Assembly: GCA_005502775.1 (NCBI GenBank)
Contig: SCNI01000003.1
Span: 62,001 to 126,000 of the forward strand
Direction: 5' to 3'
Source of the DNA: Microbacteriaceae bacterium 3FA27C10
Lineage (GTDB): Bacteria; Actinomycetota; Actinomycetes; Actinomycetales; Microbacteriaceae
DNA length: 64,000 nt
The notes under the pieces were generated by a model that was not told where the DNA came from, did not search any database, and was given only the letters and a program-made list of their open reading frames with translations. The position numbers were made by a program, and so were the translations under genes. Shown in pieces: positions 1 to 8,644 of the stretch (its first letter is position 1; every line of letters begins with the position of its first letter).

Positions 1-814
1 CCTCATGGAAGTCGAGCTCGACGGCCACGTGCGCAGGCAGCCTGACGACGAGCGCGGTGAGGGCGGGGTCGAGGCCGCGGTCGAGGTCCACGGGGTAGAG
101 CACACTGCTCAGGGAGCGCAACTCGCCCTCGCGCAGTCCGCGCACGGTCTCGGCGGCCCGGCGGATGCGCTCGGCATCATCGGGTGCCAGGCGCCTGGCT
201 GTGTCGTTGAGCTCGGCCTCGAGCACCACGAACACGTTCTGCACACTGCCGTGGATGCCGTGCGCCACTTCCCGGCGCACGCGCAGTTCCTCGTCCTGCA
301 GCTCGGCGTAGGCGAGTCGCGCCTCCAGCTCGCTCGACGCGCGCTGACGTTCGACCGTCTGCAGGCGCCCCCAGGCGGCGACCAGGGCGAAGCCGATCAG
401 CAGGGTGGCGACGGCGGCGATGGCCGTGGTGCCGATCTCCGTCACGAGCGCGAGCCCGGCGGAGGGGGCGTACACGCCGGCCACGAGTTGGGCGAGGGCG
501 CGGAACACGGCCGCGGACGCCGCGATGACCAGGGTGAGTGTCATCCGGAGGGCGGGCCGCCGGCGCTCCGGCGCGAGAATCGCGACGAGGCCGACCAGCA
601 CCGCGGCGGTGGCGAGGTTCACGATTCCGCGGGTCACGATCTCGAGCGTCGGCTCGGGTGCCGTGCCGCGCAGAACCTGGGAGAAGATCCCGAGCGCCAG
701 CACCGATTGCACGGTGGTGGCTCCGGCGAACAGGATGCCGACCGCGGCCGTCGAGCCGAGCATGATCCGCCGGCCGAAAGGGCCGCCGGCCGGCGCAGTC
801 GGAGGCGTGCTCAC
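1..814 (-). CDS. Sensor histidine kinase, NarL/DesK type (partial, cut by window edge)
   Basis: Reading the minus strand from a GTG at 814 gives 271 codons that run off the left edge. About four hydrophobic segments lie in residues 18-150. A coiled linker follows, then a HisKA_3-like dimerisation region with EVAHGIHGSVQN, where the second His (about residue 188) aligns with the family's phosphoacceptor. The usual HD pair is HG here. The ATPase domain would lie outside the window. The start overlaps the stop of the upstream response regulator by 4 bp (GTGA), so the two should be translationally coupled and form a cognate pair. The stimulus is unknown. Confidence 0.85.
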   Translation of the reverse strand, partial: MSTPPTAPAGGPFGRRIMLGSTAAVGILFAGATTVQSVLALGIFSQVLRGTAPEPTLEIVTRGIVNLATAAVLVGLVAILAPERRRPALRMTLTLVIAASAAVFRALAQLVAGVYAPSAGLALVTEIGTTAIAAVATLLIGFALVAAWGRLQTVERQRASSELEARLAYAELQDEELRVRREVAHGIHGSVQNVFVVLEAELNDTARRLAPDDAERIRRAAETVRGLREGELRSLSSVLYPVDLDRGLDPALTALVVRLPAHVAVELDFHE

Positions 815-1461
815 CGGGAGTGCTCGACGAAGAGGAGGGCCGCCTGCACGCGGGGGTTGCGTCGCTCGGTGGAGGTCAGGCCGAGCGCGCTGTAGACGGC
901 GATGACGTGGTTGTCGACGGACCGGGCCGCGATGCCGAGCTCCTCGCCGATCGCGGCGTTGGTGAGGCCCGCGGCGAGCAGGCTCAGCACCTCCTCCTGG
1001 CGGGTGGTCAGGGAGTCGAGCGGGCTTCCCTGCCGCGCCTCACGGCGCCGGGCGAGCGCCGGATCGATCATCGTGCGCCCCTCCGTCGACGCCGACAGCG
1101 CGGCCACCAGAGACCCCGCCGACAGGGCGGATGTCTTCGACAGGTAGCCCCAGCCGGCTGCGTCCTGCGGATCGAGGGCGAGCATCCGGTGCACGGCGTC
1201 GACGGCGGAGAGGATGACGACGCCGAGGCGCGGGTTGCGGGAGCGGTAGGCGAGACCCACGTCGAATCCGTCGCCGTCGCCCAGATCGAGGTCGACGAGC
1301 GCGACGTCGAAGTCGGCGGGATCGAGCGCGAGCGCCTGGGCGGAGCTGTTCGCGGAACGGGTGACGCTGAACCCGGGCGCCGACCCGAGCAGGCCCACGA
1401 GCATCTGACGGTAGAGCGGCTGGTCCTCGATCACGGCGACGCGCAGGGGCCGACGTTCCAT
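811..1461 (-). CDS. Response regulator, NarL/LuxR family
   Basis: 216 residues. An N-terminal receiver has the acidic pair in VIEDQP and the phospho-acceptor Asp in ALVDLDLGDGDGFDV (about residue 57). A C-terminal LuxR-type helix-turn-helix follows, with LTTRQEEVLSLLAAGLTNAAIGEELG and SVDNHVIAVYSALGL (about 150-205). It is the first gene of a minus-strand operon with the kinase at 1-814. An AGAGGA ribosome site lies about 7 bases before the ATG. It is divergent from the secreted-protease operon, and a perfect palindrome lies between them, so that operon is a likely target; this is inferred from position only. Confidence 0.9.
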   Translation of the reverse strand: MERRPLRVAVIEDQPLYRQMLVGLLGSAPGFSVTRSANSSAQALALDPADFDVALVDLDLGDGDGFDVGLAYRSRNPRLGVVILSAVDAVHRMLALDPQDAAGWGYLSKTSALSAGSLVAALSASTEGRTMIDPALARRREARQGSPLDSLTTRQEEVLSLLAAGLTNAAIGEELGIAARSVDNHVIAVYSALGLTSTERRNPRVQAALLFVEHSR

Positions 1462-1505
1462 CCTCAGATCCTCTCACCGCACGTCGTCGGCGGTCTTCTG
1501 TCTGG

Positions 1506-1521
1506 TGGGTAATTCTACCCA
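1506..1521. promoter_or_regulatory. Perfect palindrome between divergent regulator and protease operon
   Basis: TGGGTA-ATTC-TACCCA: two perfect 6-bp arms with a 4-base spacer, 45 bp before the response regulator start and 92 bp before the protease start. It is a candidate operator for the LuxR-type regulator next to it; binding is inferred only. Confidence 0.45.
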
Positions 1522-1612
1522 TGTGGCGTGCGGGGATCCGGTCCGCCCGGCAGAATATGCGGGCCGGCGCCGGCCAAGTGGTTCGAGCGTCGCGAGGCTC
1601 GGGGGTCATCAC

Positions 1613-3907
1613 ATGCGGCGGACTGTTCCTGCTGCCGTCGCCACGGCACTCATCGCACTGTCGGCGCTCAGCGGCGCCGCGCCGGTCGCGGAGGCCCAGC
1701 CGGCGGCGGCCGTCGCCGCGGCGCCGGGGGCGACCTCGATCGCGGGCCTGCAGCCGCTGGATCGCTGCCGGGTGCCGGTCACCACGGCCGACCTCAGCGA
1801 GGGCTATGCCGTCGAACCGGAGGCGATGGGCTCCGAAGGCACCGGTCACGTGATGACGGTCTACGTCGACTTCCCGGACTCGCCGGCCGACCCGGCCGTC
1901 ATCTCCGACTTCGAGAAGGTGTTCGACGACGGGTCCGCCCTCATCGGCGAGCAATCGGGCGGGGCGCTGACCCTGGAGCGCAGCGGTGATGCGGCGTGGG
2001 TACGGATGCCACAACCCACGACGGCCTACGACGTCGCCGCCGATCCGGGTGCGGCCGAGCGGCTCTATGCCGACGCCATCGCGCAGGTCGACGCCACGAC
2101 CGACTTCTCCGGTACGGACGTGGTGTGGCTTGTCTGGAACGCCACCGACACCTCCGACGAGGCGCGCTCGGCATCGTGGAACAACTCTCCGGTGGTCGCC
2201 GACGGCCGCGACCTCAATCGCGCGGTGCTCTTCCGTGCGAGCGACCTGGTCGGGGATGCCGGGTGGACGCCGGCGCACGAGACCGGGCACACGCTCGGGC
2301 TGCCCGACCTCTACGACGGCGGCGCGCCCAGCTCGGGGAACGCCGACGCCGCCGTCGGGCTCTGGGACATGATGGGCAACCCGTTCGAGGAGGGCGGCCC
2401 CACGCTGCTCGGCTGGCACCAGTGGCGGCTCGGCTGGCTGCCCGACAACACGGTCTCCTGTGTGCAGCCGGGAGAGACGGCGGCCGTCTCACTGACCGCG
2501 GTCGAGAACCCCGGTGCCGGCAGCCTCGCCGTCGTGCGGCTCGACGCCGAATCGGCGCTCGTGGTGGAGTCCCGCCGGGCGATCGGCCTCGATTCCGGGC
2601 TCTCGCAGGGCGGCGCACTCGTCTACCGGGTCGACGCCTCCGTCGACAGCGGCCAGGGCCCGGTGACCGTGGAGTTCGCCGACGGCGAGCAGCCGGCCGT
2701 GCGCGACGGCGAGACCCTCGGCGCCGCGCCGCTGCAGCCTGGCGAGACCTACACCGATGCGACGAGCGGAGTGACCGTGACGGTGACCGCGAGCAGCCCC
2801 GACGCCGATTCCGTGCTGATCGACGCCGGCCCGCTCGCGCCCGCCTCGGCCGGCAAGCGCACGATCGCCTACTACCAGACGGCCTACGCCGCCGGCCGCT
2901 ACATCTCGCCGCTGCCGCTCGTGACCGAGCACACCGGCATCGACGTCGTCAACCTGGCGGCACTCCACCTGAACGCCGATCAGCTGCTGCTGAACGACTG
3001 GCTCCCCGATGACCCGCGGTACGACCGGGTGTGGGCAGATCTCGGCCAGATGCAGGCGGCGGGGGTGAAGGTCGTCGGCATGGTGGGCGGTGCCGTGAAC
3101 GTGTCGTGGCAGACGCTGAGCACCGACTTCGACGTGCAGTACGAGCGGCTGCGAAGCCTCGTGCTCGAGCGTCACCTCGACGGGCTGGATCTCGACGTGG
3201 AGACACCGACCGATCTCGCCGTCGTCGAGAAGGTGATCGACGCGCTCCGCGTCGACTTCGGGCCGTCGTTCCTCATCACCCTGTCACCGGTCGCCGCCGG
3301 TCTGGCCGGAGAGGTGGATTCACTGTCCGAGCTCGACTACGACCAGCTGTACGCCGACCGCGGGGTGGACATCGCCTGGTTCAACGCGCAGTTCTACTGC
3401 GGCTGGGGCGAGCCGACGCCGGGGGACTACGGGGAGGTCATGACGCACCAGTCCGCCGACGGTGCGGGCATCCCGGCATCGAAGGTGGTGATGGCGGCCA
3501 TCACCAACCCCGACAACTGCCCCCACGGAAACGGCTGGATCGGCCTCGACGGCCTCGGCGACTCGATCCGCGCGCTCGTGGCCGATTTCCCGGACTTCGG
3601 GGGAGTGGCGGGATGGGAGTACTACAACTCCCTACCCGGCGACACCGCGGCGCCGTGGCGTTTCAGTGCGTTCGTGCACGACGCGCTGACGGGAGCGGCG
3701 CCGTCTCCTTCGCCGACGCCGACGCTCTCGCCCACGCCTCTTCCGACCGGGTCGGCCTCGGCGGGCGGCGACGGAGCGAAGGCGCTCGCCGCCACCGGGG
3801 GCAACGGCACCGGTGCGGGCTTCGCGGTGCTCGCCGTTGTCGCGCTGGGCCTCGGAGTCGGGTCGGTGGGTGCTGCGGCACGCCGGCGACCGCGGGCGCG
3901 CAGGTGA
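1613..3907 (+). CDS. Secreted, wall-anchored M6-like metalloprotease fused to a GH18-like domain
   Basis: 764 residues from the ATG at 1613; an in-frame GTG at 1505 only adds a tail before the signal peptide. The signal peptide is residues 1-28 (cut after AEA). An M6/immune-inhibitor-A-like protease region carries the zinc motif HETGH (222-226), GLPDLYD, and a Met-turn-like DMMG (about 251). From about residue 415 a GH18-like barrel begins, with DGLDLDVE (523-530), which matches the DxxDxDxE catalytic motif with its Glu intact; GWEYYNS near the end is also typical. A Pro/Ser/Thr linker leads to LAATG, a hydrophobic helix and an Arg-rich tail, a sortase-E type anchor. The protein should act at the cell surface on protein and on GlcNAc-containing glycans. 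The combination in one chain is unusual. First gene of a three-gene operon. Confidence 0.82.
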   Translation: MRRTVPAAVATALIALSALSGAAPVAEAQPAAAVAAAPGATSIAGLQPLDRCRVPVTTADLSEGYAVEPEAMGSEGTGHVMTVYVDFPDSPADPAVISDFEKVFDDGSALIGEQSGGALTLERSGDAAWVRMPQPTTAYDVAADPGAAERLYADAIAQVDATTDFSGTDVVWLVWNATDTSDEARSASWNNSPVVADGRDLNRAVLFRASDLVGDAGWTPAHETGHTLGLPDLYDGGAPSSGNADAAVGLWDMMGNPFEEGGPTLLGWHQWRLGWLPDNTVSCVQPGETAAVSLTAVENPGAGSLAVVRLDAESALVVESRRAIGLDSGLSQGGALVYRVDASVDSGQGPVTVEFADGEQPAVRDGETLGAAPLQPGETYTDATSGVTVTVTASSPDADSVLIDAGPLAPASAGKRTIAYYQTAYAAGRYISPLPLVTEHTGIDVVNLAALHLNADQLLLNDWLPDDPRYDRVWADLGQMQAAGVKVVGMVGGAVNVSWQTLSTDFDVQYERLRSLVLERHLDGLDLDVETPTDLAVVEKVIDALRVDFGPSFLITLSPVAAGLAGEVDSLSELDYDQLYADRGVDIAWFNAQFYCGWGEPTPGDYGEVMTHQSADGAGIPASKVVMAAITNPDNCPHGNGWIGLDGLGDSIRALVADFPDFGGVAGWEYYNSLPGDTAAPWRFSAFVHDALTGAAPSPSPTPTLSPTPLPTGSASAGGDGAKALAATGGNGTGAGFAVLAVVALGLGVGSVGAAARRRPRARR

Positions 3908-5148
3908 GCGGGCCGCGCATCCGGCAGCGGATGCTGGGCACGCTCTGCGTCGGACTCGTCGGTCTCGCCCTGGCCGGGTGCGTTCCGGCGCAGAGCCAGG
4001 AACCGTCCGCCGTCGTGTCGCCTCCCGAGGCCTTCGCCGCGATCGGGCCGGACTATCGGGTCATCGACTCCACGGAAGGGCTCGACGCCCCCTACGGAGT
4101 CGGAGTGACCTCGGACGGAGACCGGCTCTACGTCAGTGGCGGCAACGGCGACGCCAGCGGCATCGCCCGCATCGCCCTCGACGGAACGGTGGACTGGCTC
4201 GGCCACGGCGTGACCGTGCCGGGGCTGCTCGCCCTCGACGGCGACTCGGTGTACGTGGTGGACCGAGGCGACGGCAGCGTCGACGTCAGTCACGACCGCG
4301 GTGAGACCTGGGCGCTCCTCCCCGGAGCACAAGTCGCCGCACCGGAGGGCATCGCCGCGCGACACGGCGTGATCGCGATCTCGAGCCCCTCCACGGACTC
4401 GCTGCTGCTGAGCTCCGACGGCGGTGTCACGTGGCGCACGGTCGACGCGGCAACCGGGGGATTCGCGGGTCCGGCCGGGGTGGCGATCGACGTCGACGGA
4501 ACGGTGTTCGTCGTGAACTCTCGCACCGGCAGCGTGTCGGTCGGAGCGTCCGGGGGCGCATCCTGGACCACTGTGGACGCCGCGCAGACCGGTTTCGTCG
4601 CGCCCTACGCGATCGCCGCCGGCCCCGACGGCGTGCTGTACGTCACCGATCCGGGTGCCTCCGGACTCGCCCGTAGCGTCGATCACGGCGCCAGCTGGAC
4701 GTCGTCCGACGGCTTCGCGAACGCCTGGGCCGTCGGCGTCGCCCCCGACGGATCGATCTATCTCACCGACGGCATCCAGACCGTGGTGCAGCTGGCAGCG
4801 GTGCCGGGGCCGGTCAGCGGGCTGGCAGCGGCCTGGAACCAGGACGGGACCCTGGGGGTCACCTGGGCCGGTGCCTCCGTCAACGGTGGATCGGCCGTGA
4901 CCGGCCAGACCGTGCGGGTCGAGCCGCAGTTCGACGCCACAAGCTGGGCGGCGAACTACCCGTCGATGGCGCCCGACAGCGACCAGGCCGGGCAGCTGAC
5001 GAGCGGATGGACCTCGGGCGTCGACGCCTCGGCGACCAGCGCCACGATCGCGGGACTCCCGTCGGGGGTGCCGGTGCGCGTGCTGCTCTCGACGAGCAAC
5101 GACGTCGGCGAGTCGGCCTCGGTCGAGCTGGCGGTGGCGGCCCGGTGA
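3904..5148 (+). CDS. Lipoprotein with NHL/sialidase-like beta-propeller and Fn3-like C-terminus
   Basis: 414 residues from a GTG overlapping the previous stop (GTGA); an ATG at 3931 is an alternative start. The N-terminus has a basic region, a hydrophobic stretch and the lipobox LALAGC, so it is lipid-anchored on the outer face of the membrane. Repeats of about 45 residues with YGVGVTSDGDRLYVSGG, GVTWRTVDAATGG and GASWTTVDAAQTG resemble NHL or BNR/sialidase propeller blades. The last 110 residues (VSGLAAAWNQDGTLGVTWAG...) resemble a fibronectin III domain. No catalytic residues are obvious, so a binding or scaffolding role beside the protease and the toxin-like protein is the simplest reading. 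Confidence 0.75.
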   Translation: MSGPRIRQRMLGTLCVGLVGLALAGCVPAQSQEPSAVVSPPEAFAAIGPDYRVIDSTEGLDAPYGVGVTSDGDRLYVSGGNGDASGIARIALDGTVDWLGHGVTVPGLLALDGDSVYVVDRGDGSVDVSHDRGETWALLPGAQVAAPEGIAARHGVIAISSPSTDSLLLSSDGGVTWRTVDAATGGFAGPAGVAIDVDGTVFVVNSRTGSVSVGASGGASWTTVDAAQTGFVAPYAIAAGPDGVLYVTDPGASGLARSVDHGASWTSSDGFANAWAVGVAPDGSIYLTDGIQTVVQLAAVPGPVSGLAAAWNQDGTLGVTWAGASVNGGSAVTGQTVRVEPQFDATSWAANYPSMAPDSDQAGQLTSGWTSGVDASATSATIAGLPSGVPVRVLLSTSNDVGESASVELAVAAR

Positions 5149-5198
5149 GCGCCGAGGAGATCGGACCGGCCGGCAGGCGGAAGAGGAAAGGGATCCGG

Positions 5199-7253
5199 AT
5201 GACGACGACCACGAAGAGGTCGGTGCTCGCGTTCGCGCTCGTGGCTGCCACCGTGGTCGGCAGCTGGACGCTGTCGGTGCCGGGCGACCCGGCCGCGGCG
5301 GCGACCACGACGCCGTCGCCGGGGGTCGCGTCGAGCATCCCCTCGTCGGGCGCCCCCTCTCCGGACTCCGGCTACGACTGGCCCGGATGCCCGAAGACGG
5401 GCGTGCTCTGCTTCCCCCTCGTCAACGACGCCAACAAGGTGGGCGGCCGGAGCGTGCCGTGGGCCCTCGGCGTCGACAACTACAAGAGGCCGAACGACAC
5501 CAGCTACTCGTTCGTCAAGAACTGGTCGGCGTCGTCGCGGGCGACCGCATCCTGGAGCTTCCTGACCCAGGCGGGCTCGCCCGAGTTCACGATCCGCAAT
5601 CTGGTCTCCGGCACGTGCATCGCCGACTCCTGGACCGGGGCGGGACTCTCCGCGTCGGCGTGCGACCGCCAGGACAAGGACGGGCTCTGGCACCTCGTAC
5701 CGGTGACGGGGCACGGCCGGCCTGGGCAGTACCTCCTGCAGAACGCCGCCGGCTACTGCCTGCGCAGCGGTGTCACCTCCTGGGCCCACATCAAGGACTG
5801 CACGCCCGACAACGAGAACTTCTGGTGGCAGCCGCACTCGGCCGAGCAGGCAGCGCTCTGGCGCGCCCTCGCCATCCGTCACGCCGACAGCACCTGCGTC
5901 GACGCCAACAAGGTCTCCAACGGCACCTGCACGTTCGTGCCCGCGGCCGGTGCTCTGGATGTGGCCCCGACCGTGCTCAAGCAGTGTGCGGTGCCGCCCG
6001 ATATCACCGTCAACCCCACCGCCAACACGAAGAAGGTCTCCGAGCTGAGGTCGACCGCCTCGACCAGCTCGTCGACGACCTCGAGCGAGCGGAGCATGTC
6101 CCTCGAGACGAGCGCCTCGACGGGCGTGAAGGACGTCTGGCAGGCATCCGTCAAGGCCGGCTACTCGCAGAAGTGGGCGTCCTCGATGACGAACGGTCAG
6201 ACCTCCACGACCACACGCACCGAGGAGACGACGGTGTCGCCGTATTCGATCGCCTGGTCGTATCGCCGATCGGCGGTGGGCACGCTCCCGGGCACCTTCG
6301 TGTACTTCCAGGGCACGCGGTACGAGTGGAGCTACACGGGCTCCGTGGAGGTGCCCGTCGACGCCAACGGGGCGGGCACGGTCACCGTGCCGGGAACGGC
6401 TCCGTTGAGCGACTACGACCCGAAGACCTTCCTCTGCACCATCGAGAACGGGCCGCGCACCATCGACGACCCGCAGATCACCGGCTTCGACCTGGCCGCC
6501 GACGGCGCGCCCCGGGTCGGCCAGACGCTCACGGCGAGTTCGGGCACCTGGTCGGCCGACGCGCTCGGATTCGGCTACCAGTGGATGCGCGGGGACCAGA
6601 CGCTCACCGGATCGACTTCGCCGTCGTACACGGTGACGGCGGCAGACCAGGGCAAGCAGCTGTGGGTGAAGGTGGTCGCCCGGCGCTCGGGGTTCATGCC
6701 GGGCCGCGCGCAGAGCACCCGTACCGAGGCCGTGTTGCCGGCAGCGCCCACGTCCGCGACGCCGTCGGCGTCACCCACCGGTGCGCCGGCCGCGGCCCCG
6801 AATCCGCCGACGTCGGGCGCGACTGCTGCACCGGCGCCCGCACCGACTCCCTCCTCCAACCCGGCTCAGCAGTCCGCTCCGTCCTCGGCCCCCGCGGTCA
6901 CGAGCGCCCCCGCTGCGCAGACGGCCAGCAGGATCCCGGCCGTCGTCACCGCGCGCCTCTCGAGCACCGCGCCGAGCACTGCCGCCGATCCGGTGTCGCT
7001 CACCATTCGCGTCTACGGTGAGGGTGACGGCATCCTCGGCCAGGTGAAGCTGATCGAGCGCGATCGCGACGGCGTGGAGACCGAACTCAACGCCGTCGCC
7101 ATCCAGGGCAGGGCGGACCGATCGGATGCGACGACCACCATCGCCGTTCCGGTCGGCATACCGGCGGGCGACCACGTGTTCACGGTGCGCTTCGTCTCGG
7201 CGTCGGACGCGGCGGGCGATGCGGAGATCCAGCAGCCCGTGATCGTGGGCTGA
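5199..7253 (+). CDS. Secreted multidomain protein with ricin-like and aerolysin-like regions
   Basis: 684 residues; the ATG at 5199 is chosen because AGGAAAGG lies 7 bases upstream (an in-frame GTG at 5145 overlaps the previous stop). Signal peptide about 1-38. Residues 110-225 look like a ricin-type beta-trefoil (FTIRNLVSGTCIADSW, GQYLLQNAAGYCLRSG, ENFWWQP). Residues 268-415 are Ser/Thr-rich alternating strands (STSSSTTSSERSMSLETSAS, then TNGQTSTTTRTEETTVSPYS), the pattern of ETX/MTX2-aerolysin pore-forming stems. Residues 427-514 are an Ig-like domain (GTWSADALGFGYQWMR), then a Pro/Ala/Ser linker, then a final beta-rich domain. There is no membrane anchor, so it is probably released. A sugar-binding, pore-forming role is inferred, not shown. 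Confidence 0.68.
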   Translation: MTTTTKRSVLAFALVAATVVGSWTLSVPGDPAAAATTTPSPGVASSIPSSGAPSPDSGYDWPGCPKTGVLCFPLVNDANKVGGRSVPWALGVDNYKRPNDTSYSFVKNWSASSRATASWSFLTQAGSPEFTIRNLVSGTCIADSWTGAGLSASACDRQDKDGLWHLVPVTGHGRPGQYLLQNAAGYCLRSGVTSWAHIKDCTPDNENFWWQPHSAEQAALWRALAIRHADSTCVDANKVSNGTCTFVPAAGALDVAPTVLKQCAVPPDITVNPTANTKKVSELRSTASTSSSTTSSERSMSLETSASTGVKDVWQASVKAGYSQKWASSMTNGQTSTTTRTEETTVSPYSIAWSYRRSAVGTLPGTFVYFQGTRYEWSYTGSVEVPVDANGAGTVTVPGTAPLSDYDPKTFLCTIENGPRTIDDPQITGFDLAADGAPRVGQTLTASSGTWSADALGFGYQWMRGDQTLTGSTSPSYTVTAADQGKQLWVKVVARRSGFMPGRAQSTRTEAVLPAAPTSATPSASPTGAPAAAPNPPTSGATAAPAPAPTPSSNPAQQSAPSSAPAVTSAPAAQTASRIPAVVTARLSSTAPSTAADPVSLTIRVYGEGDGILGQVKLIERDRDGVETELNAVAIQGRADRSDATTTIAVPVGIPAGDHVFTVRFVSASDAAGDAEIQQPVIVG

Positions 7254-7284
7254 TCGGCGCCGACCCACCGCCATCGCGGCGGAG

Positions 7285-7779
7285 TCAGAGGGCGCGGATG
7301 CCCTTCAGCCCGTGCGCGCGAGGGTCGGGCAGCCGGGCGAAGTCCCCGCCGAGCACCTCGTCGATCACGACTTCCACGGTGTAGTGCGCGGTGGCGGCGA
7401 GCACGTGGCCGGAATACGCGGCGGCCCTCGCTGTCTTGACCCCGACGGCGGCGTGCAGGTGCAGCACCGGCGTGCCCGAGGCATCCGGCGCCACGGTGGC
7501 CGAGCCGGAGCCCTCCACCCAGTCGAGGCTGATCGAGGTGGGCATCGGCGCGTCGTCGTCGTCGACCGGACCGTCGGCCGCGATCAGCGTGACCCGGGTG
7601 AAGGCGCCGAGGAAGACCGGAACCACGGCGCGGGTGATTCCGTGGGCGGCGCAGGCCTCGAGGATGCCGGCGAGAACGTCGTCGCCGGGCTCGAGCACCA
7701 CGAGGATGCTGCGCCCGCGGGTGAGGGGGATGGTGTGCACCCTTCGAGCAAACCACATCCGGAGCCCGGATCCGGCCAC
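7285..7779 (-). CDS. PPC/DUF296 domain protein
   Basis: 164 residues from a GTG three bases after the stop of the upstream lipoprotein gene; the ATG at 7758 (MWFARRV) is an alternative start. Almost the whole chain fits the PPC (DUF296) fold: RSILVVLEPGDDVLAGILEACAAHGI, then AVVPVFLGAFTRVTLIA, then a His-rich strand VLHLHAAV and a C-terminal GHVLAATAHYTVEVVIDEV. Bacterial stand-alone PPC proteins form trimers; their biochemical role is mostly unknown, and the plant AT-hook part is absent. It is convergent with the secreted-toxin operon and is the second gene of a minus-strand pair. Confidence 0.75.
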   Translation of the reverse strand: MAGSGLRMWFARRVHTIPLTRGRSILVVLEPGDDVLAGILEACAAHGITRAVVPVFLGAFTRVTLIAADGPVDDDDAPMPTSISLDWVEGSGSATVAPDASGTPVLHLHAAVGVKTARAAAYSGHVLAATAHYTVEVVIDEVLGGDFARLPDPRAHGLKGIRAL

Positions 7780-7782
7780 GGC

Positions 7783-8484
7783 TCAGCCCAGGTAGACCAC
7801 GATGCCGGTGTGCCCGTGCAGCACGCTCGCCACGCCCGCCTCGATCGCCTCGGCCGAGCGCTGCGGTGTGACCGCGGCGGGGTCGAGGTCGCCGGCCGTG
7901 CCGAGCCCCGTGCCGCGGAACACCGCGCCCGGCCAGATCACCGAGGTGACGTTCTCGGTGGGCTCGGGGAGTTCGGCGCCGATCACGAGCACCTGCTGGT
8001 CGAGGTGCTGCGGGGTGGCGCGCATGAAGGTGTCGATCACGCCGTTGCCGGCGCCGACCACGAGGTCGCTGCCATCGGCGACGGCTTCTTCGAATCGGGC
8101 GCCGACCTCGTCGTAGTCCGAGGCCGTGAGCACGGTGAGAGTGACATGCTGGCTCGCGGCCCACTCCGTGACGGCGTCCACGATCGTCGCCGTCGCGGCG
8201 TCGGTGCTCGCAGCGATCAGCGTCACCCGGTAGCCGATCGGCGGCACGACTCCGGCCCACGAACCCGGCTCGGGCACCACGGTGGCCTCGGGCGACGGAG
8301 AGGTGTCGCCGATGAAGCCGGAACCCAGCGGGGTCAGCAGGCTCGCCGCATTCGTCGCCGTGGGAGCGGGCGCCGGGCTCGTGGCCGCGCAGCCCGCGAG
8401 CAGGGCCGCGGCGATCGCGGCGGTCGCGAGCGAGCCGAGCAGGGCTCCGGATGCGCGGGGCCGGCGGCGGGTGAGCGAAGACAT
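7783..8484 (-). CDS. BMP-family-like substrate-binding lipoprotein
   Basis: 233 residues from the ATG at 8484 (an upstream in-frame GTG at 8508 is possible). Lipobox AALLAGC near residue 32, followed by an Ala/Pro/Thr linker. The mature part YRVTLIAASTDAATATIVDA, DGSDLVVGAGNGVIDTFMRA and DQQVLVIGAE follows the pattern of basic membrane protein (Med/BMP, PF02608) solute-binding proteins, but it is shorter than the usual 300-350 residues. No permease or ATPase lies next to it, so a transport role is not supported by context. It is followed by the PPC-domain gene after 3 bases. Confidence 0.65.
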   Translation of the reverse strand: MSSLTRRRPRASGALLGSLATAAIAAALLAGCAATSPAPAPTATNAASLLTPLGSGFIGDTSPSPEATVVPEPGSWAGVVPPIGYRVTLIAASTDAATATIVDAVTEWAASQHVTLTVLTASDYDEVGARFEEAVADGSDLVVGAGNGVIDTFMRATPQHLDQQVLVIGAELPEPTENVTSVIWPGAVFRGTGLGTAGDLDPAAVTPQRSAEAIEAGVASVLHGHTGIVVYLG

Positions 8485-8644
8485 CGCTGTGAGGCTGCCA
8501 CGCACCACCCGCGGCCCGGTGACCGCCGGGAGCTCGGCAGGTGAACAGCGGGGAAACGCTGCGTCCGTTCGCCTGCGCTTCCCCCGGAGGCCGTGTCTCG
8601 TTCACTCGGATGAGGCACATTTCGCGAGTCGACGAAAGGCTCCC

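Noticed and set aside
1505-1612. Upstream GTG start for the protease gene
   Set aside because: Would put 36 residues before a normal signal peptide and read through the palindrome; ATG at 1613 is preferred.
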